64,000 nucleotides of DNA from Rs1 sp038900335 (GTDB taxonomy: Bacteria > Pseudomonadota > Gammaproteobacteria > Pseudomonadales > Balneatricaceae): the NCBI GenBank assembly GCA_038900335.1, contig JBBMRB010000003.1, positions 62,001 to 126,000 of the forward strand. Reading direction: 5' to 3'. Below the pieces are notes generated by a model. It ran no database searches. It was not told the DNA's origin and saw only the letters and a list, made by a program, of their open reading frames with translations. Of this stretch, positions 18,637 through 26,058 are shown piece after piece. Made by a program: the position numbers and the translations under genes. Each line of letters opens with the position of its first letter. Position 1 is the stretch's first letter.

Positions 18637-18855
18637 CTATAAGCTTTCTGCTTTTTGCGCCCAATAATTTGAAGTACTACATGCTTCGAATATCACTAAG
18701 GAATGTTTAAGACATGCTAACCATTGTGTGAATTCAGACGGTGTCATTTCTTTATTAGAAAGTACCTTATTATTGTGAAAACACATAGGCTTGAATAACA
18801 TCCTTTGCCAAATCAACACCAACTGTAGTAATGTTAATATTTACGACTCCAAATT
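18637..18855 (-). pseudogene. IS110-family transposase N-terminal remnant
   Basis: Read leftward, the sequence encodes TTVGVDLAKDV, then shifts by one base and continues FKPMCFHNNKVLSN, EMTPSEFTQWLACL and VIFEACSTSNYWAQKAESL. Joined, these match the start of IS110/IS1111 DEDD transposases (VGIDLAK...; MEACGSAHYWA...). A frameshift splits the two parts and the rest of the transposase is missing. It is a decayed insertion next to the cassette block. Confidence 0.75.
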
Positions 18856-18926
18856 AGATGAATACTTATTGTTCCATAAGCATCAATATATAAAAAGGGG
18901 GTCTAATTATCTGTTAGGGCTCAGTC

Positions 18927-18954
18927 TCAATCAATCAATCAATCAATCAATCAA
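18927..18954. repeat. TCAA x7 tetranucleotide tract upstream of cassette gene 1
   Basis: Seven perfect copies, ending 12 bases before the ATG at 18967, inside cassette 1. No Shine-Dalgarno sequence lies between the tract and the ATG. A change in copy number would alter leader length by four bases per unit, which can act as a phase-variable switch of transcription or translation. Confidence 0.85.
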
Positions 18955-18966
18955 ATAAGAATTAAC

Positions 18967-19986
18967 ATGACTCAAGAATTAATATTAAAAGATACTGTAG
19001 ATGAAATTAAAGGTAAGAATAGTCTTTCATTGGAAATTGAAAAGGAGAGGTTAAAACATTTTTTCCACATGCTACATGGTGAACCTACAACCAGAACTAG
19101 ACCTTTAAAAGGTGCAGTATTAATCACTAAGTCAGACATCGATGGTTTAGTTAAAAAGTTAAAAGAGCAACTAAAACTAGTGCATGTCACTGATGCTGCA
19201 ATTAGTGTCAGTATAGGTTTTGAGAAAGACGTTATAGAAAAGTCTTATGAAGAATTTACGAAGAACGATTGGCAAGACCCAGATAAATCCAAAGAAGTAA
19301 TAATTAGAGTACATTTTATGTACGAAGACCTTGATTGTAAAAGTACAATCAAGAATTCTCTATATATTCGTATTGCAAAAGGTCTTAAAGCCGGAAATAT
19401 ATTCCAAATGTTAGCATCATCAGACATGGATAGTTTAGATAATATAGAAGATTTAATGTGCCCAGTATTTTGCCGTACAGACAACATCAATGATAAATTA
19501 AGTAAAGATTTATTGGGTGTTGTCGAAGAGTGGCACGCAGGTCAAAAACAGCCAAATTTGATTTCAGGATCTTATGAATATCTTAAAAAACATAAAAACG
19601 TTGTAGCTAGATTAGTTCATTATTCTTTACCTTGCGCATTAACGTTTATTTTATGTTACTTCACTTTTGCAATACCTCAATTATTCGCTATTGAATTACA
19701 AATACCAGCTTATATTTCTGTGGTTATATCATCAAAGTTACTACTGTCATTTTTTCTTGCACATGGTGTTTCTAAAGCTAAAGGTGTTTTCATGAAACTA
19801 AGCGGAATTTCACATGAAGATGTGATTTTTGATATAACTAAAGGTGATGATAAAGAATATTCAGAAGTTATGAATAAAAATAAAGCATTATTTTCATCTG
19901 CGAGATCTACTTTTATCTGGGTTTATGCTCAAGCAATAACAGGAAGTATCATCGCTGCAACTATTTTTGAGTTGCTAAAGCCCTAA
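18967..19986 (+). CDS. Cassette gene 1: membrane protein of unknown function
   Basis: 339 residues. The first 200 are soluble and charged, with no known motif (KGAVLITKSDIDGLVKKLKEQ, VSIGFEKDVIEKSYEEFT). They are followed by two close membrane helices (about 219-238 and 245-266) and a third at the C-terminus (about 317-336). A cytoplasmic sensor plus membrane module is a common build of abortive-infection effectors, but there is no family match to support that here. The stop codon is part of the attC R'' box. Confidence 0.75.
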   Translation: MTQELILKDTVDEIKGKNSLSLEIEKERLKHFFHMLHGEPTTRTRPLKGAVLITKSDIDGLVKKLKEQLKLVHVTDAAISVSIGFEKDVIEKSYEEFTKNDWQDPDKSKEVIIRVHFMYEDLDCKSTIKNSLYIRIAKGLKAGNIFQMLASSDMDSLDNIEDLMCPVFCRTDNINDKLSKDLLGVVEEWHAGQKQPNLISGSYEYLKKHKNVVARLVHYSLPCALTFILCYFTFAIPQLFAIELQIPAYISVVISSKLLLSFFLAHGVSKAKGVFMKLSGISHEDVIFDITKGDDKEYSEVMNKNKALFSSARSTFIWVYAQAITGSIIAATIFELLKP

Positions 19987-20080
19987 CAAGCACTTCAAAC
20001 GGAACAAAAACAGTTGGTTAGGTTCCGCTTCGCTTCACATTTTAACCAACTGTTTTTGTCCGCTTAAGTGGGCGTTAAGC
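19981..20080 (+). repeat. attC site 1
   Basis: R'' CCCTAAC (19981-19987) and R' GTTAAGC (20074-20080) bracket a long imperfect stem. CACTTCAAACGGAAC pairs with GTCCGCTTAAGTG with unpaired extra bases on one side, and CAAAAACAGTTGG pairs exactly with CCAACTGTTTTTG. Unpaired bases on one arm and a variable central loop (GTTCCGCTTCGCTTCAC) are hallmarks of attC recombination sites. Confidence 0.85.
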
Positions 20081-20102
20081 ATCCACTACACATGGAGCAA
20101 AT

Positions 20103-20609
20103 ATGAACTTTGATGAACTAGCATACTCTGAGATTATTTATATTGAAGGACAAGAATATAAAGCTAAAAGAGATATGAATAAAGGAACTGTATCTATTCC
20201 ATATACTGATGAGCCTGATGTGGGAATCGGTGACGTTATTACTCAAAAGTCTGGTAAACGGAAAATATCTCTTAAAGTGTTAGATGCGTCTTTTTTAAAA
20301 GATGGCACTCTTAATATCGGCACAAAGCACCCTAATGTTGTGAAACTAAAAGTAGAAAATACCACTACAAAAGCCCATAAAGAGCCGGCGCAGCCTAGTA
20401 CTATTAACATTGGCTCTGTTACAGGCGAGCAAGTCCAAGTCGGTAACAATAACACCCAAACTGTAAATATAAGTGTTCAGCAGTTAGTTGAAGAAATCGC
20501 AAAGACTAACGATCCTGAAGCAAAAGGCTTACTAAAAAAGTTACTTGAAAATAGCACTGTCGGTAGCCTTGTTGGAGCTGGGGCTTCGGCATTAATTGGT
20601 CTTCTATAA
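20103..20609 (+). CDS. Cassette gene 2: RHIM-like motif protein
   Basis: 168 residues, with no signal peptide. An N-terminal mixed region is followed by INIGSVTGEQVQVGNNNTQT (about residues 113-132). VQVG matches the (I/V)-Q-(V/I/L/C)-G core of RIP homotypic interaction motifs, and the GNNN continuation also fits bacterial amyloid signalling motifs. After it come a helix (VQQLVEEIAKTNDPEAKGLLKKLLEN) and a hydrophobic Gly/Ala tail (VGSLVGAGASALIGLL) that could insert into a membrane. Such motifs nucleate amyloid assembly in cell-death pathways; a defence or death role is inference. GGAG lies five bases before the ATG, which is 22 bases after the attC. Confidence 0.78.
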   Translation: MNFDELAYSEIIYIEGQEYKAKRDMNKGTVSIPYTDEPDVGIGDVITQKSGKRKISLKVLDASFLKDGTLNIGTKHPNVVKLKVENTTTKAHKEPAQPSTINIGSVTGEQVQVGNNNTQTVNISVQQLVEEIAKTNDPEAKGLLKKLLENSTVGSLVGAGASALIGLL

Positions 20610-20611
20610 AT

Positions 20612-20680
20612 GCTTAACAAGGCTATCAATTTGACCGCTTTACGCTTCGTTCCTAGCGGCAAATTATGCCGGCATTATGT
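20612..20680 (+). repeat. attC site 2
   Basis: R'' GCTTAAC (20612-20618) and the R' position ATTATGT (20674-20680). The stem GGCTATCAATTTGACCGCT pairs with AGCGGCAAATTATGCC with one-sided extra bases; the loop is TTACGCTTCGTTCCT. The R' first base is A rather than G, so this copy departs from consensus. Confidence 0.8.
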
Positions 20681-20709
20681 GAATACTTTCTAGCTACGAG
20701 GAAATAACC

Positions 20710-21186
20710 ATGAAGATAGGATTTTTTAGGTTCTTAGTAGTAATAATGCCAATACTGCCATCTATTTCAAATGCGCAGGTTCAAGGGCCTTTTACTTCAA
20801 TAAATATTGGAGGAGCTAATATGTATTGTACAACCGCTCAAGTTCAGAACGCTGCTATATATATCGACCCTAACGTAAATCAGTTTATCGGCATAGCTTC
20901 ACATAACGGTTATCCTACGATTCAGCTAGGGCCTGGATTTTTTAACAGCGTGCCAGGGTTTGTCGGGCAGTTCTGGTTTCTTCATGAATGCGCGCATCAT
21001 GTCGTTGGTAGTAACGAGGCTAGCGCAGACTGCTTTGCCATTCGAAATATGCGTAACTTAGGTCTAATTTCGCACCGCCAGCAAGTTAATATCTTGCTGA
21101 ATCAAATTTCACAAATGCCGGGAAGTTACACGCATCTTCCAGGTCCTCGTAGAGCACAAAATATATTTCAATGTTTAAATTCATAG
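20710..21186 (+). CDS. Cassette gene 3: secreted HExxH protein
   Basis: 158 residues with a signal peptide (about 1-22, FFRFLVVIMPILPSISNAQ). The mature part carries HECAHHVVGSNEASADC, that is an HExxH zinc motif followed by a Glu in the position of a gluzincin-type third ligand, so a small periplasmic or secreted metallopeptidase is possible. Five Cys remain in the mature chain. CGAGGAA ribosome site seven bases before the ATG. Substrate unknown. Confidence 0.75.
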   Translation: MKIGFFRFLVVIMPILPSISNAQVQGPFTSINIGGANMYCTTAQVQNAAIYIDPNVNQFIGIASHNGYPTIQLGPGFFNSVPGFVGQFWFLHECAHHVVGSNEASADCFAIRNMRNLGLISHRQQVNILLNQISQMPGSYTHLPGPRRAQNIFQCLNS

Positions 21187-21191
21187 CATTT

Positions 21192-21265
21192 CACATAAAA
21201 AACAAAGACAGCATCACCCTGCGGACTGGATGCGCTAATGCGCTCCGCTGCTTTGGGCCTTATGC
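21192..21265 (+). repeat. attC site 3
   Basis: R'' CACATAA (21192-21198) is the exact complement of the start of cassette 3 (TTATGTG). CAAAGACAGC pairs with GCTGCTTTG with one extra A, and GGATGCGC pairs with GCGCTCC. R' position CTTATGC (21259-21265). Confidence 0.78.
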
Positions 21266-21294
21266 GATGAATGCTATCAAGCAAGGATAGAATA

Positions 21295-21735
21295 ATGAGA
21301 ATAGAAATAGATTATCTTGCAAAGATATTGGAAATTTTCTTAGAAGCTGATTTAGCACATATTGCAATAACAGACTTTCCAAATTTAGGTGTCGATATTT
21401 TCAATGATGATGGTTTAGATGAAAAATTCTTGTTTCATTTGCAGATTGCTATTGAAAATGGATTAATTAGCAACAGAGATATGTATGTTAATGGGCTTAA
21501 GTCAATAGGAATTACTCTTGGTGCAGGTAGTGGGGTTTCATTAACCCCAATTCCAATAAGACTAACGCAGAAAGGCCATGATTTTGCTAATGCTCTACAC
21601 AATAAAGAAGTACTTAAAAAATTAAAATCTGAGCTTAAAGATGCACCATTTAAAACAATCTTTGATGGGAGCCAGAAACTACTAGAACACTTCCTAAAAA
21701 AGAAGCTGGATGCTTTATTAAGTGAAGACTCATAA
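21295..21735 (+). CDS. Cassette gene 4: DUF2513-like protein
   Basis: 146 residues from the ATG at 21295, which has AAGGA seven bases upstream; an ATG at 21271 lacks a ribosome site. The pattern DYLAKILEIFLEA, LQIAIENGLIS, PIRLTQKGHDFANALHNKEVLKKLKSEL matches the DUF2513 family, small winged-helix-like proteins often found in phages and mobile elements. Function unknown. Its stop overlaps a partial attC. Confidence 0.7.
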   Translation: MRIEIDYLAKILEIFLEADLAHIAITDFPNLGVDIFNDDGLDEKFLFHLQIAIENGLISNRDMYVNGLKSIGITLGAGSGVSLTPIPIRLTQKGHDFANALHNKEVLKKLKSELKDAPFKTIFDGSQKLLEHFLKKKLDALLSEDS

Positions 21736-21760
21736 CAAGGTTATCAAAAGGATATTTTTA
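21731..21760 (+). repeat. Truncated attC site 4
   Basis: CATAACAAGGTTATCAAAAGG is the left arm expected after a cassette gene (compare CTTAACAAGGCTATCAA at attC 2), but no matching right arm with an R' box follows before the V promoter. The cassette end was probably lost when the block joined phage DNA. Confidence 0.6.
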
Positions 21761-21835
21761 TAACAAAAAAGTAAATCTCATATGATTTTTTAATACTCTA
21801 CGCAAACTCCCATCCAGCTACTCTCATACTATGTG

Positions 21836-21858
21836 TTTGTAGCTCCAACATATACAAC
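21836..21858. promoter_or_regulatory. Candidate Ogr-binding dyad upstream of V
   Basis: TTTGT-N13-ACAAC, with the first eight bases TTTGTAGC identical to the FI copy. It lies between the cassette block and V, so the V operon keeps its own late promoter despite the insertion. It is only about 55 bp from the V ATG, closer than at O and FI. Confidence 0.55.
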
Positions 21859-21901
21859 TACGACACATCGCTTTTTCTCACACGTAATGCAAAATTGCAT
21901 T

Positions 21902-22351
21902 ATGAATACTTCAGACCTAGAACGCCTCATTCAAAACCTTATCCGCATCGGTACTATTTATGCCGTTGATGAATCGGCACGTAAAATAAAAGTCACTAGC
22001 GGTAAACTGGTGACACAATGGCTAGATTGGCCTGCAGAAGAAGGCCGAAATTATAAACGCTGGCGGCCACTGCGTTTAGGGACTCAAGTTATTCTAGCAA
22101 GCCCGGGTGGTGACCTCTCACAAGCCATGATTATTGGCATGCTGTATAGCGATGCACTCCCACCACCTTCCACTGATCCTGATATAGATTTAATCCAATT
22201 TGATGACGGTAGTTTTATCCAACACAACCACGGTACCAAACACTTAAGTTTTCATAGCGCCGGTGATTTAACCATTACCTGTGTGGGTGATATGTCATTA
22301 ACAGCGGATGGTAACATCAAAATTGAAGCCACTCGTGTTGATATTAACTAG
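21902..22351 (+). CDS. V: Baseplate assembly/spike protein (P2 gpV)
   Basis: 149 residues from the ATG at 21902 (MNTSDLERLIQNLIRIG). OB-fold part (VITSGKLVTQWLDWPAEEGRNYKRWRPLRLGTQVILASPGGD) then a beta-helix-like tail (SFHSAGDLTITCVGDMSLTADGNIKIEATRVDIN). It is shorter than P2 gpV because the C-terminal apex is missing; a separate PAAR protein follows and may supply the tip. No clear ribosome site is seen, and the start could be debated. Confidence 0.88.
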   Translation: MNTSDLERLIQNLIRIGTIYAVDESARKIKVTSGKLVTQWLDWPAEEGRNYKRWRPLRLGTQVILASPGGDLSQAMIIGMLYSDALPPPSTDPDIDLIQFDDGSFIQHNHGTKHLSFHSAGDLTITCVGDMSLTADGNIKIEATRVDIN

Positions 22352-22360
22352 GAGCTTACT

Positions 22361-22651
22361 ATGCCAGCCGTTGCCCGTTTAGGTGATTCTTGTACCGGCC
22401 ATGCTGATTTTACGCCACGTGGTAATTCTGGTGCCAGTAATAATGTGTTCGTTAATGCGATTGGTGTGCATCGCCAAGGGGATAGCTACCCGGTTCACTG
22501 TAACCCTATACCGTTATGCCATGGTGGATCACTTGCAGGTGGTAGCGGTAGTGTTTTTGTTAATGATAAAGCCATTGGCCGTGTTGGTGATGGAGTCAGT
22601 TGTGGTGGCTCTATCGCCAATGGCAGTGCTAATGTTTTCGCTGGGGGTTAG
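22361..22651 (+). CDS. PAAR-domain spike tip protein
   Basis: 96 residues made of PAAR repeats: MPAVARLGDSCTGH, VFVNAIGVHRQGDSYPVHC, GGSGSVFVNDKAIGRVGD and NGSANVFAGG, with His and Cys residues for the metal at the tip. PAAR proteins cap the spike of contractile tails and type VI systems. TAGGAGC ribosome site ten bases after gpV, so the two are co-translated. Confidence 0.92.
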   Translation: MPAVARLGDSCTGHADFTPRGNSGASNNVFVNAIGVHRQGDSYPVHCNPIPLCHGGSLAGGSGSVFVNDKAIGRVGDGVSCGGSIANGSANVFAGG

Positions 22652-22658
22652 TAATAAC

Positions 22659-22985
22659 ATGACAGGAATGCAAGTAAAAACAGGCCGCGCGATTACTAGT
22701 GAGCTTGAACATATTAAACAATCTGTGACTGATATTTTAACCACGCCTATTCAAACACGTTTAATGCGTCGAGATTACGGCAGCGTATTACCTGAACTAA
22801 TTGATCATCCCCTCAATACAAAGAATATTTTACGTTTATATGCTGCCATCGCCGTTGCCATTATTCATTGGGAGCCACGCTATCAAATTATCGCTATATC
22901 AATGCTACAAAACGGTAGCAGTGTTGAGTTAGAAATTACTGGCAATACCAATGATCAACCCAACAATATCAGTATTAGGTTGTAA
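22659..22985 (+). CDS. W: Baseplate wedge protein (P2 gpW)
   Basis: 108 residues of the gpW/gp25 family: TGRAITSELEHIKQSVTDILTTPIQTRLMRRDYGSVLPELID. The start at 22659 follows the PAAR stop by seven bases and gives the common MTGM beginning. Forms part of the baseplate inner ring. Confidence 0.92.
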   Translation: MTGMQVKTGRAITSELEHIKQSVTDILTTPIQTRLMRRDYGSVLPELIDHPLNTKNILRLYAAIAVAIIHWEPRYQIIAISMLQNGSSVELEITGNTNDQPNNISIRL

Positions 22986-22988
22986 ACG

Positions 22989-23906
22989 ATGAGTACTAAC
23001 AACGCACTAGATTTACAAAAACTGCCTATCCCTGATGTACTAGAAATACTCGATTACGAAACAATACTGGCCGAAGTCAAAGCGGATTTCTTATTATTAG
23101 CACCTCAGTTTGAAGAGGTGATCAATCATGAATCTGAGCCTGTTGTTAAGCAGCTAGAATTCATTGCTTACACCAAACTACAAATGATGCAAAAGATTAA
23201 TAATTCCGCAAAGGCCATCATGTTAGCGCATGCCAGTAATGCAGATTTAGAGCATTTAGCAGCCAATGAAGGGGTTAGTCGTTTAGTCATTGATGAAGGT
23301 AATGCTGATGCACTACCCCCTGTGTTACCCACTTACGAGCTTGATGATGATTTACGCTATCGTACACAACTAGCACAAGAAAGCCGCACTAATGCTGGGC
23401 CTAATGGTGCTTATATATTTTTTGCGCGCATAGCACACGGTAATGTGCTTGATGCCTCTGTGATTCGTAAAGTACCAGGTACTGTGATGTTAGATGTATA
23501 TATTCTGTCACGTATTGATAACGGGATTGCAGACCAAACCCTATTAGATTTGGTGAGTGAAACACTTGATCAAGAAACGGTTTTGCCTTTGTGCGATCGT
23601 GTCACTGTTTACCCATGCACTATGGTTGAATACCAAATTGCAGCGACATTGTACTTTTCACCCGGCCCTGATCGCCAAGTATCATTAGCGCAAGCGCAAG
23701 CTAATATTGAACAATATACTGAGCAACAGAAACTGATTGGCCGTGATATTAATACCTCCGCTATTTATGCCGCTCTACATGTGAGTGGTGTTGAAAAGGT
23801 CGATTTAACATTACCTCTTATACCATTAACGATCGATAACAAAAGTGCGGCTATTTGCACCAACATTACATTAGTGGATGGAGGGATTTATGACGACCTC
23901 CTCTAA
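22989..23906 (+). CDS. J: Baseplate assembly protein (P2 gpJ)
   Basis: 305 residues of the gpJ family: LPIPDVLEILDYETILAEVKADF, HASNADLEHLAANEGVSRLVI, DDDLRYRTQLAQESRTNAGPNGAYIFFA. It starts three bases after W. It forms the baseplate wedge with gpI. Confidence 0.94.
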   Translation: MSTNNALDLQKLPIPDVLEILDYETILAEVKADFLLLAPQFEEVINHESEPVVKQLEFIAYTKLQMMQKINNSAKAIMLAHASNADLEHLAANEGVSRLVIDEGNADALPPVLPTYELDDDLRYRTQLAQESRTNAGPNGAYIFFARIAHGNVLDASVIRKVPGTVMLDVYILSRIDNGIADQTLLDLVSETLDQETVLPLCDRVTVYPCTMVEYQIAATLYFSPGPDRQVSLAQAQANIEQYTEQQKLIGRDINTSAIYAALHVSGVEKVDLTLPLIPLTIDNKSAAICTNITLVDGGIYDDLL

Positions 23907-24477
23907 CTCAACCTATAAATCATTATTACCGCCTAACAGCAGTGCGCTAGAACGTGCATTAGAACAAGTGGCAGCTAAAGCACTCGACTTACCGATTCTT
24001 ATTAAACAATTACACGATCCTGATACCTGCCCTGCTGCTTTATTACCATGGTTAGCGTGGTCCTTATCTGTGGATGAGTGGGACAAATATTGGTCCGAGC
24101 AGCACCAACGCCAAGTGATCAAAGAAAGCCGCCAAATACATCGAGAGAAAGGCACCCCTAAAAGTATACGCCGTGTGTTAGCGGCAATTGGTTTTGATGA
24201 TATTGATATTGTCGCAGGCTTAGATGCGGGTATCTATAACGGTGCTATTAAATATGATGGCAGTCACTTTTTTGGTGATGATACCCAGTACGGTACCTTT
24301 TACCGAATCTATTTAAAAAAGCCCGTCACAATCGAGCAAGCACAACAAATACACAGAGTCTTAGATAAAACAGCCCCTAATCGCTGTGCGTTATATGCAT
24401 TACATTTTGAACAAGCACAAGCCGCCTACAACGGCGCAATCCAATACAACGGTATATACAGTTACGGAGTGGCATAA
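23890..24477 (+). CDS. I: Tail protein I (P2 gpI)
   Basis: 195 residues: SLLPPNSSALERALEQVAAK, CPAALLPWLAWSLSVDEWD and ESRQIHREKGTPKSIRRVLAA are typical of gpI. The start at 23890 has GGAGGG upstream and overlaps the end of J. C-terminal YNGAIKYDG and YNGAIQYNG are a short internal repeat. Confidence 0.93.
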   Translation: MTTSSNSTYKSLLPPNSSALERALEQVAAKALDLPILIKQLHDPDTCPAALLPWLAWSLSVDEWDKYWSEQHQRQVIKESRQIHREKGTPKSIRRVLAAIGFDDIDIVAGLDAGIYNGAIKYDGSHFFGDDTQYGTFYRIYLKKPVTIEQAQQIHRVLDKTAPNRCALYALHFEQAQAAYNGAIQYNGIYSYGVA

Positions 24478-24478
24478 C

Positions 24479-25309
24479 ATGGCAACCATTACAGAGACAG
24501 CAACCTATGATGAAGAAGTGTATCAAATAGGAACCGATGACGCAGTCATTGGCGGTGAAGATGGTATTGCCAATGCCAGTGCAAAAAACTTGGCCAATAG
24601 AACGGCTTGGCTTAAACAACAAATTGAAAATGTAATATTAAAAGCTAATTTAGAGTCAAATAACGCCGACCTTGAGCTATTAGCTAAGAGTATTGAAAAA
24701 ATTGCTAATGAAAGCGCACCAGAAGTAGCACTAAGCAATGCAATTGATAGTTCAAACGAAGAGATAGCAGCATCGTCAAAGGCGGTTAATGATCTCTATT
24801 TGATGTTAACAGCGGAGCTAGGTAAAGAAGAATTAGGTACGCCTTTTTGGCACCTAGGCGAAACACCACCTATCGGGGCAATGCAGTTTGAAGGACAGAT
24901 ATTAGACCGCTCTGAATATCAAGAGCTCTGGGATAGTCTAAAGACCCCTAATCGAAATATCAAATTAGTAACAGAAGCTGAAAAAACAGCAAGTAATTTA
25001 ATTGGTTGCTGGGGTTTGGGTGATAATTCTTTAACTTTTTCTGTACCAGAAATTCGAGGCGAGTTTCTTAGAATTTGGGATGGCGGCAGAGGTGCAGACT
25101 CAGGTCGAGTATTGGGGAGCTGGCAGGTAGATTCATTCAAGAGTCATGCCCATAAAGATGCGTGGGCAAGAGATAACAACAACGTGGATTACGGTGGCGG
25201 TGTTGGTGGCAGATACCGTAGCCCTGGTACTGGATATACTACCAGTTCAGCAGGCGGTGCAGAAACCAGACCTAGAAATGTTGCGTGGATGCTTTGCTTC
25301 TATTATTAA
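24479..25309 (+). CDS. Tail fibre protein with collar-like domain
   Basis: 276 residues. The N-terminal part (EVYQIGTDDAVIGGEDGIANASAKNLANRTAWLKQQIE) is the usual P2-like fibre attachment segment. The C-terminal domain (PPIGAMQFEGQILDRSEYQELWDSL, then VPEIRGEFLRIWDGGRGADSGRVLGSWQ) is a phage tail collar fold ending in RPRNVAWMLCFYY, which would contact the host receptor. Much shorter than P2 gpH, so the shaft is minimal. Starts two bases after gene I. Confidence 0.88.
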   Translation: MATITETATYDEEVYQIGTDDAVIGGEDGIANASAKNLANRTAWLKQQIENVILKANLESNNADLELLAKSIEKIANESAPEVALSNAIDSSNEEIAASSKAVNDLYLMLTAELGKEELGTPFWHLGETPPIGAMQFEGQILDRSEYQELWDSLKTPNRNIKLVTEAEKTASNLIGCWGLGDNSLTFSVPEIRGEFLRIWDGGRGADSGRVLGSWQVDSFKSHAHKDAWARDNNNVDYGGGVGGRYRSPGTGYTTSSAGGAETRPRNVAWMLCFYY

Positions 25310-25327
25310 TGACTATGAGAATAAATT

Positions 25328-26056
25328 ATGTTTTTGAATAAATTTGACCCATTAACGCGCGAATTCACAACTACTGTTAATGCTCCTGTAAATCCAAAAC
25401 AACCTAGTAAATTCTTAGCTGTTTTAAATAGTACAGCTGACTCGCTGCCGGAATTATCTGAACATCAAACAGCAATACGATCCGTAGATGACACAAAGTG
25501 GGAAGTTGTAGAAGACTATCGAGGTAATGCCTGGAACAAGGAAACCAAAGAACAAGTGCAAATAACAGAACTTGGTGCACTCAATGCATCTTTAACGAAA
25601 CTAGAACCATCTGAATTCGATTTCTGGCAAGATAATAAGTGGATTGAAGATAAAGATGCATTGTTAACAGATTTAAAAATTAAAGCTATTGCGAAAGTGA
25701 CAGTCTTCGCCAATCAATGCCGCCGCCAAATAGCCGGCGATGTTGATCATTTAGAAACTGCCGAATGGTCAGAAAAACGCTTAAGAGCTTTACGTATATT
25801 TAACGATGAAGCTTTACCAGGTGATGTTGAAAAAGTAGAGACAGAAGTTCTATATCGCGGTAAAGGAGAGACTGTCACTGAGTTAGTTGCCAAAATCATT
25901 GATAACGCCAATCGATATGAAAACGCTTCGATCATAATCACTGGTTTGACGGCTTTTGCGACAGATGCTATTAATAATGCAACAACCAACGAAGAAATAG
26001 AAACTCTCCTTGTGTCACTAAAAGACAAAGCTTTATTAGAGTTAGCGAGGCTTTAA
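25328..26056 (+). CDS. Probable tail fibre assembly or accessory protein
   Basis: 242 residues, mostly helical after residue 70. The first part (FLNKFDPLTREFTTTVNAP, SVDDTKWEVVEDYRGNAWNKETKE) resembles the start of phage proteins that sit after fibre genes in place of P2 gpG. The rest (IKAIAKVTVFANQCRRQIAGDVDHLETAEWSEKRLRALRI) is shared with many marine phage tail-associated proteins. Chaperone role is inferred from position. Confidence 0.6.
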   Translation: MFLNKFDPLTREFTTTVNAPVNPKQPSKFLAVLNSTADSLPELSEHQTAIRSVDDTKWEVVEDYRGNAWNKETKEQVQITELGALNASLTKLEPSEFDFWQDNKWIEDKDALLTDLKIKAIAKVTVFANQCRRQIAGDVDHLETAEWSEKRLRALRIFNDEALPGDVEKVETEVLYRGKGETVTELVAKIIDNANRYENASIIITGLTAFATDAINNATTNEEIETLLVSLKDKALLELARL

Positions 26057-26058
26057 CT

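Larger units (their letters stand above)
18386..18966. other. Gap after S: transposase remnant, cassette boundary and tetranucleotide tract
   Basis: AT-rich region of 581 bp. It contains a broken IS110-type transposase start (18637-18855, leftward), the left boundary of the cassette block (GTTAGGG at 18913-18919) and a TCAA x7 tract (18927-18954). No intact gene. Confidence 0.7.
18914..21760 (+). mobile_element. Integron-type gene cassette block inside the prophage
   Basis: Four rightward genes, each followed by an attC-like imperfect palindrome. Cassette boundaries follow the G^TTRRRY rule: cassette 1 starts at 18914 (GTTAGGG) and its attC begins CCCTAAC; cassette 2 starts at 20075 (GTTAAGC) and its attC begins GCTTAAC; cassette 3 starts at 20675 (TTATGTG) and its attC begins CACATAA; cassette 4 starts at 21260 (TTATGCG) with TCATAAC after its gene. 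Three complementary matches are exact over seven bases. The last attC lacks its right half. No intI, attI or cassette promoter is visible. The block lies between phage genes S and V, neither of which is damaged. Confidence 0.85.

Noticed and set aside
18896..18912. An attI or preceding attC to the left of cassette 1
   Set aside because: No second palindrome arm or integrase-binding pattern is visible; the left neighbour is transposase remnant, so cassette 1 may sit at a secondary site.
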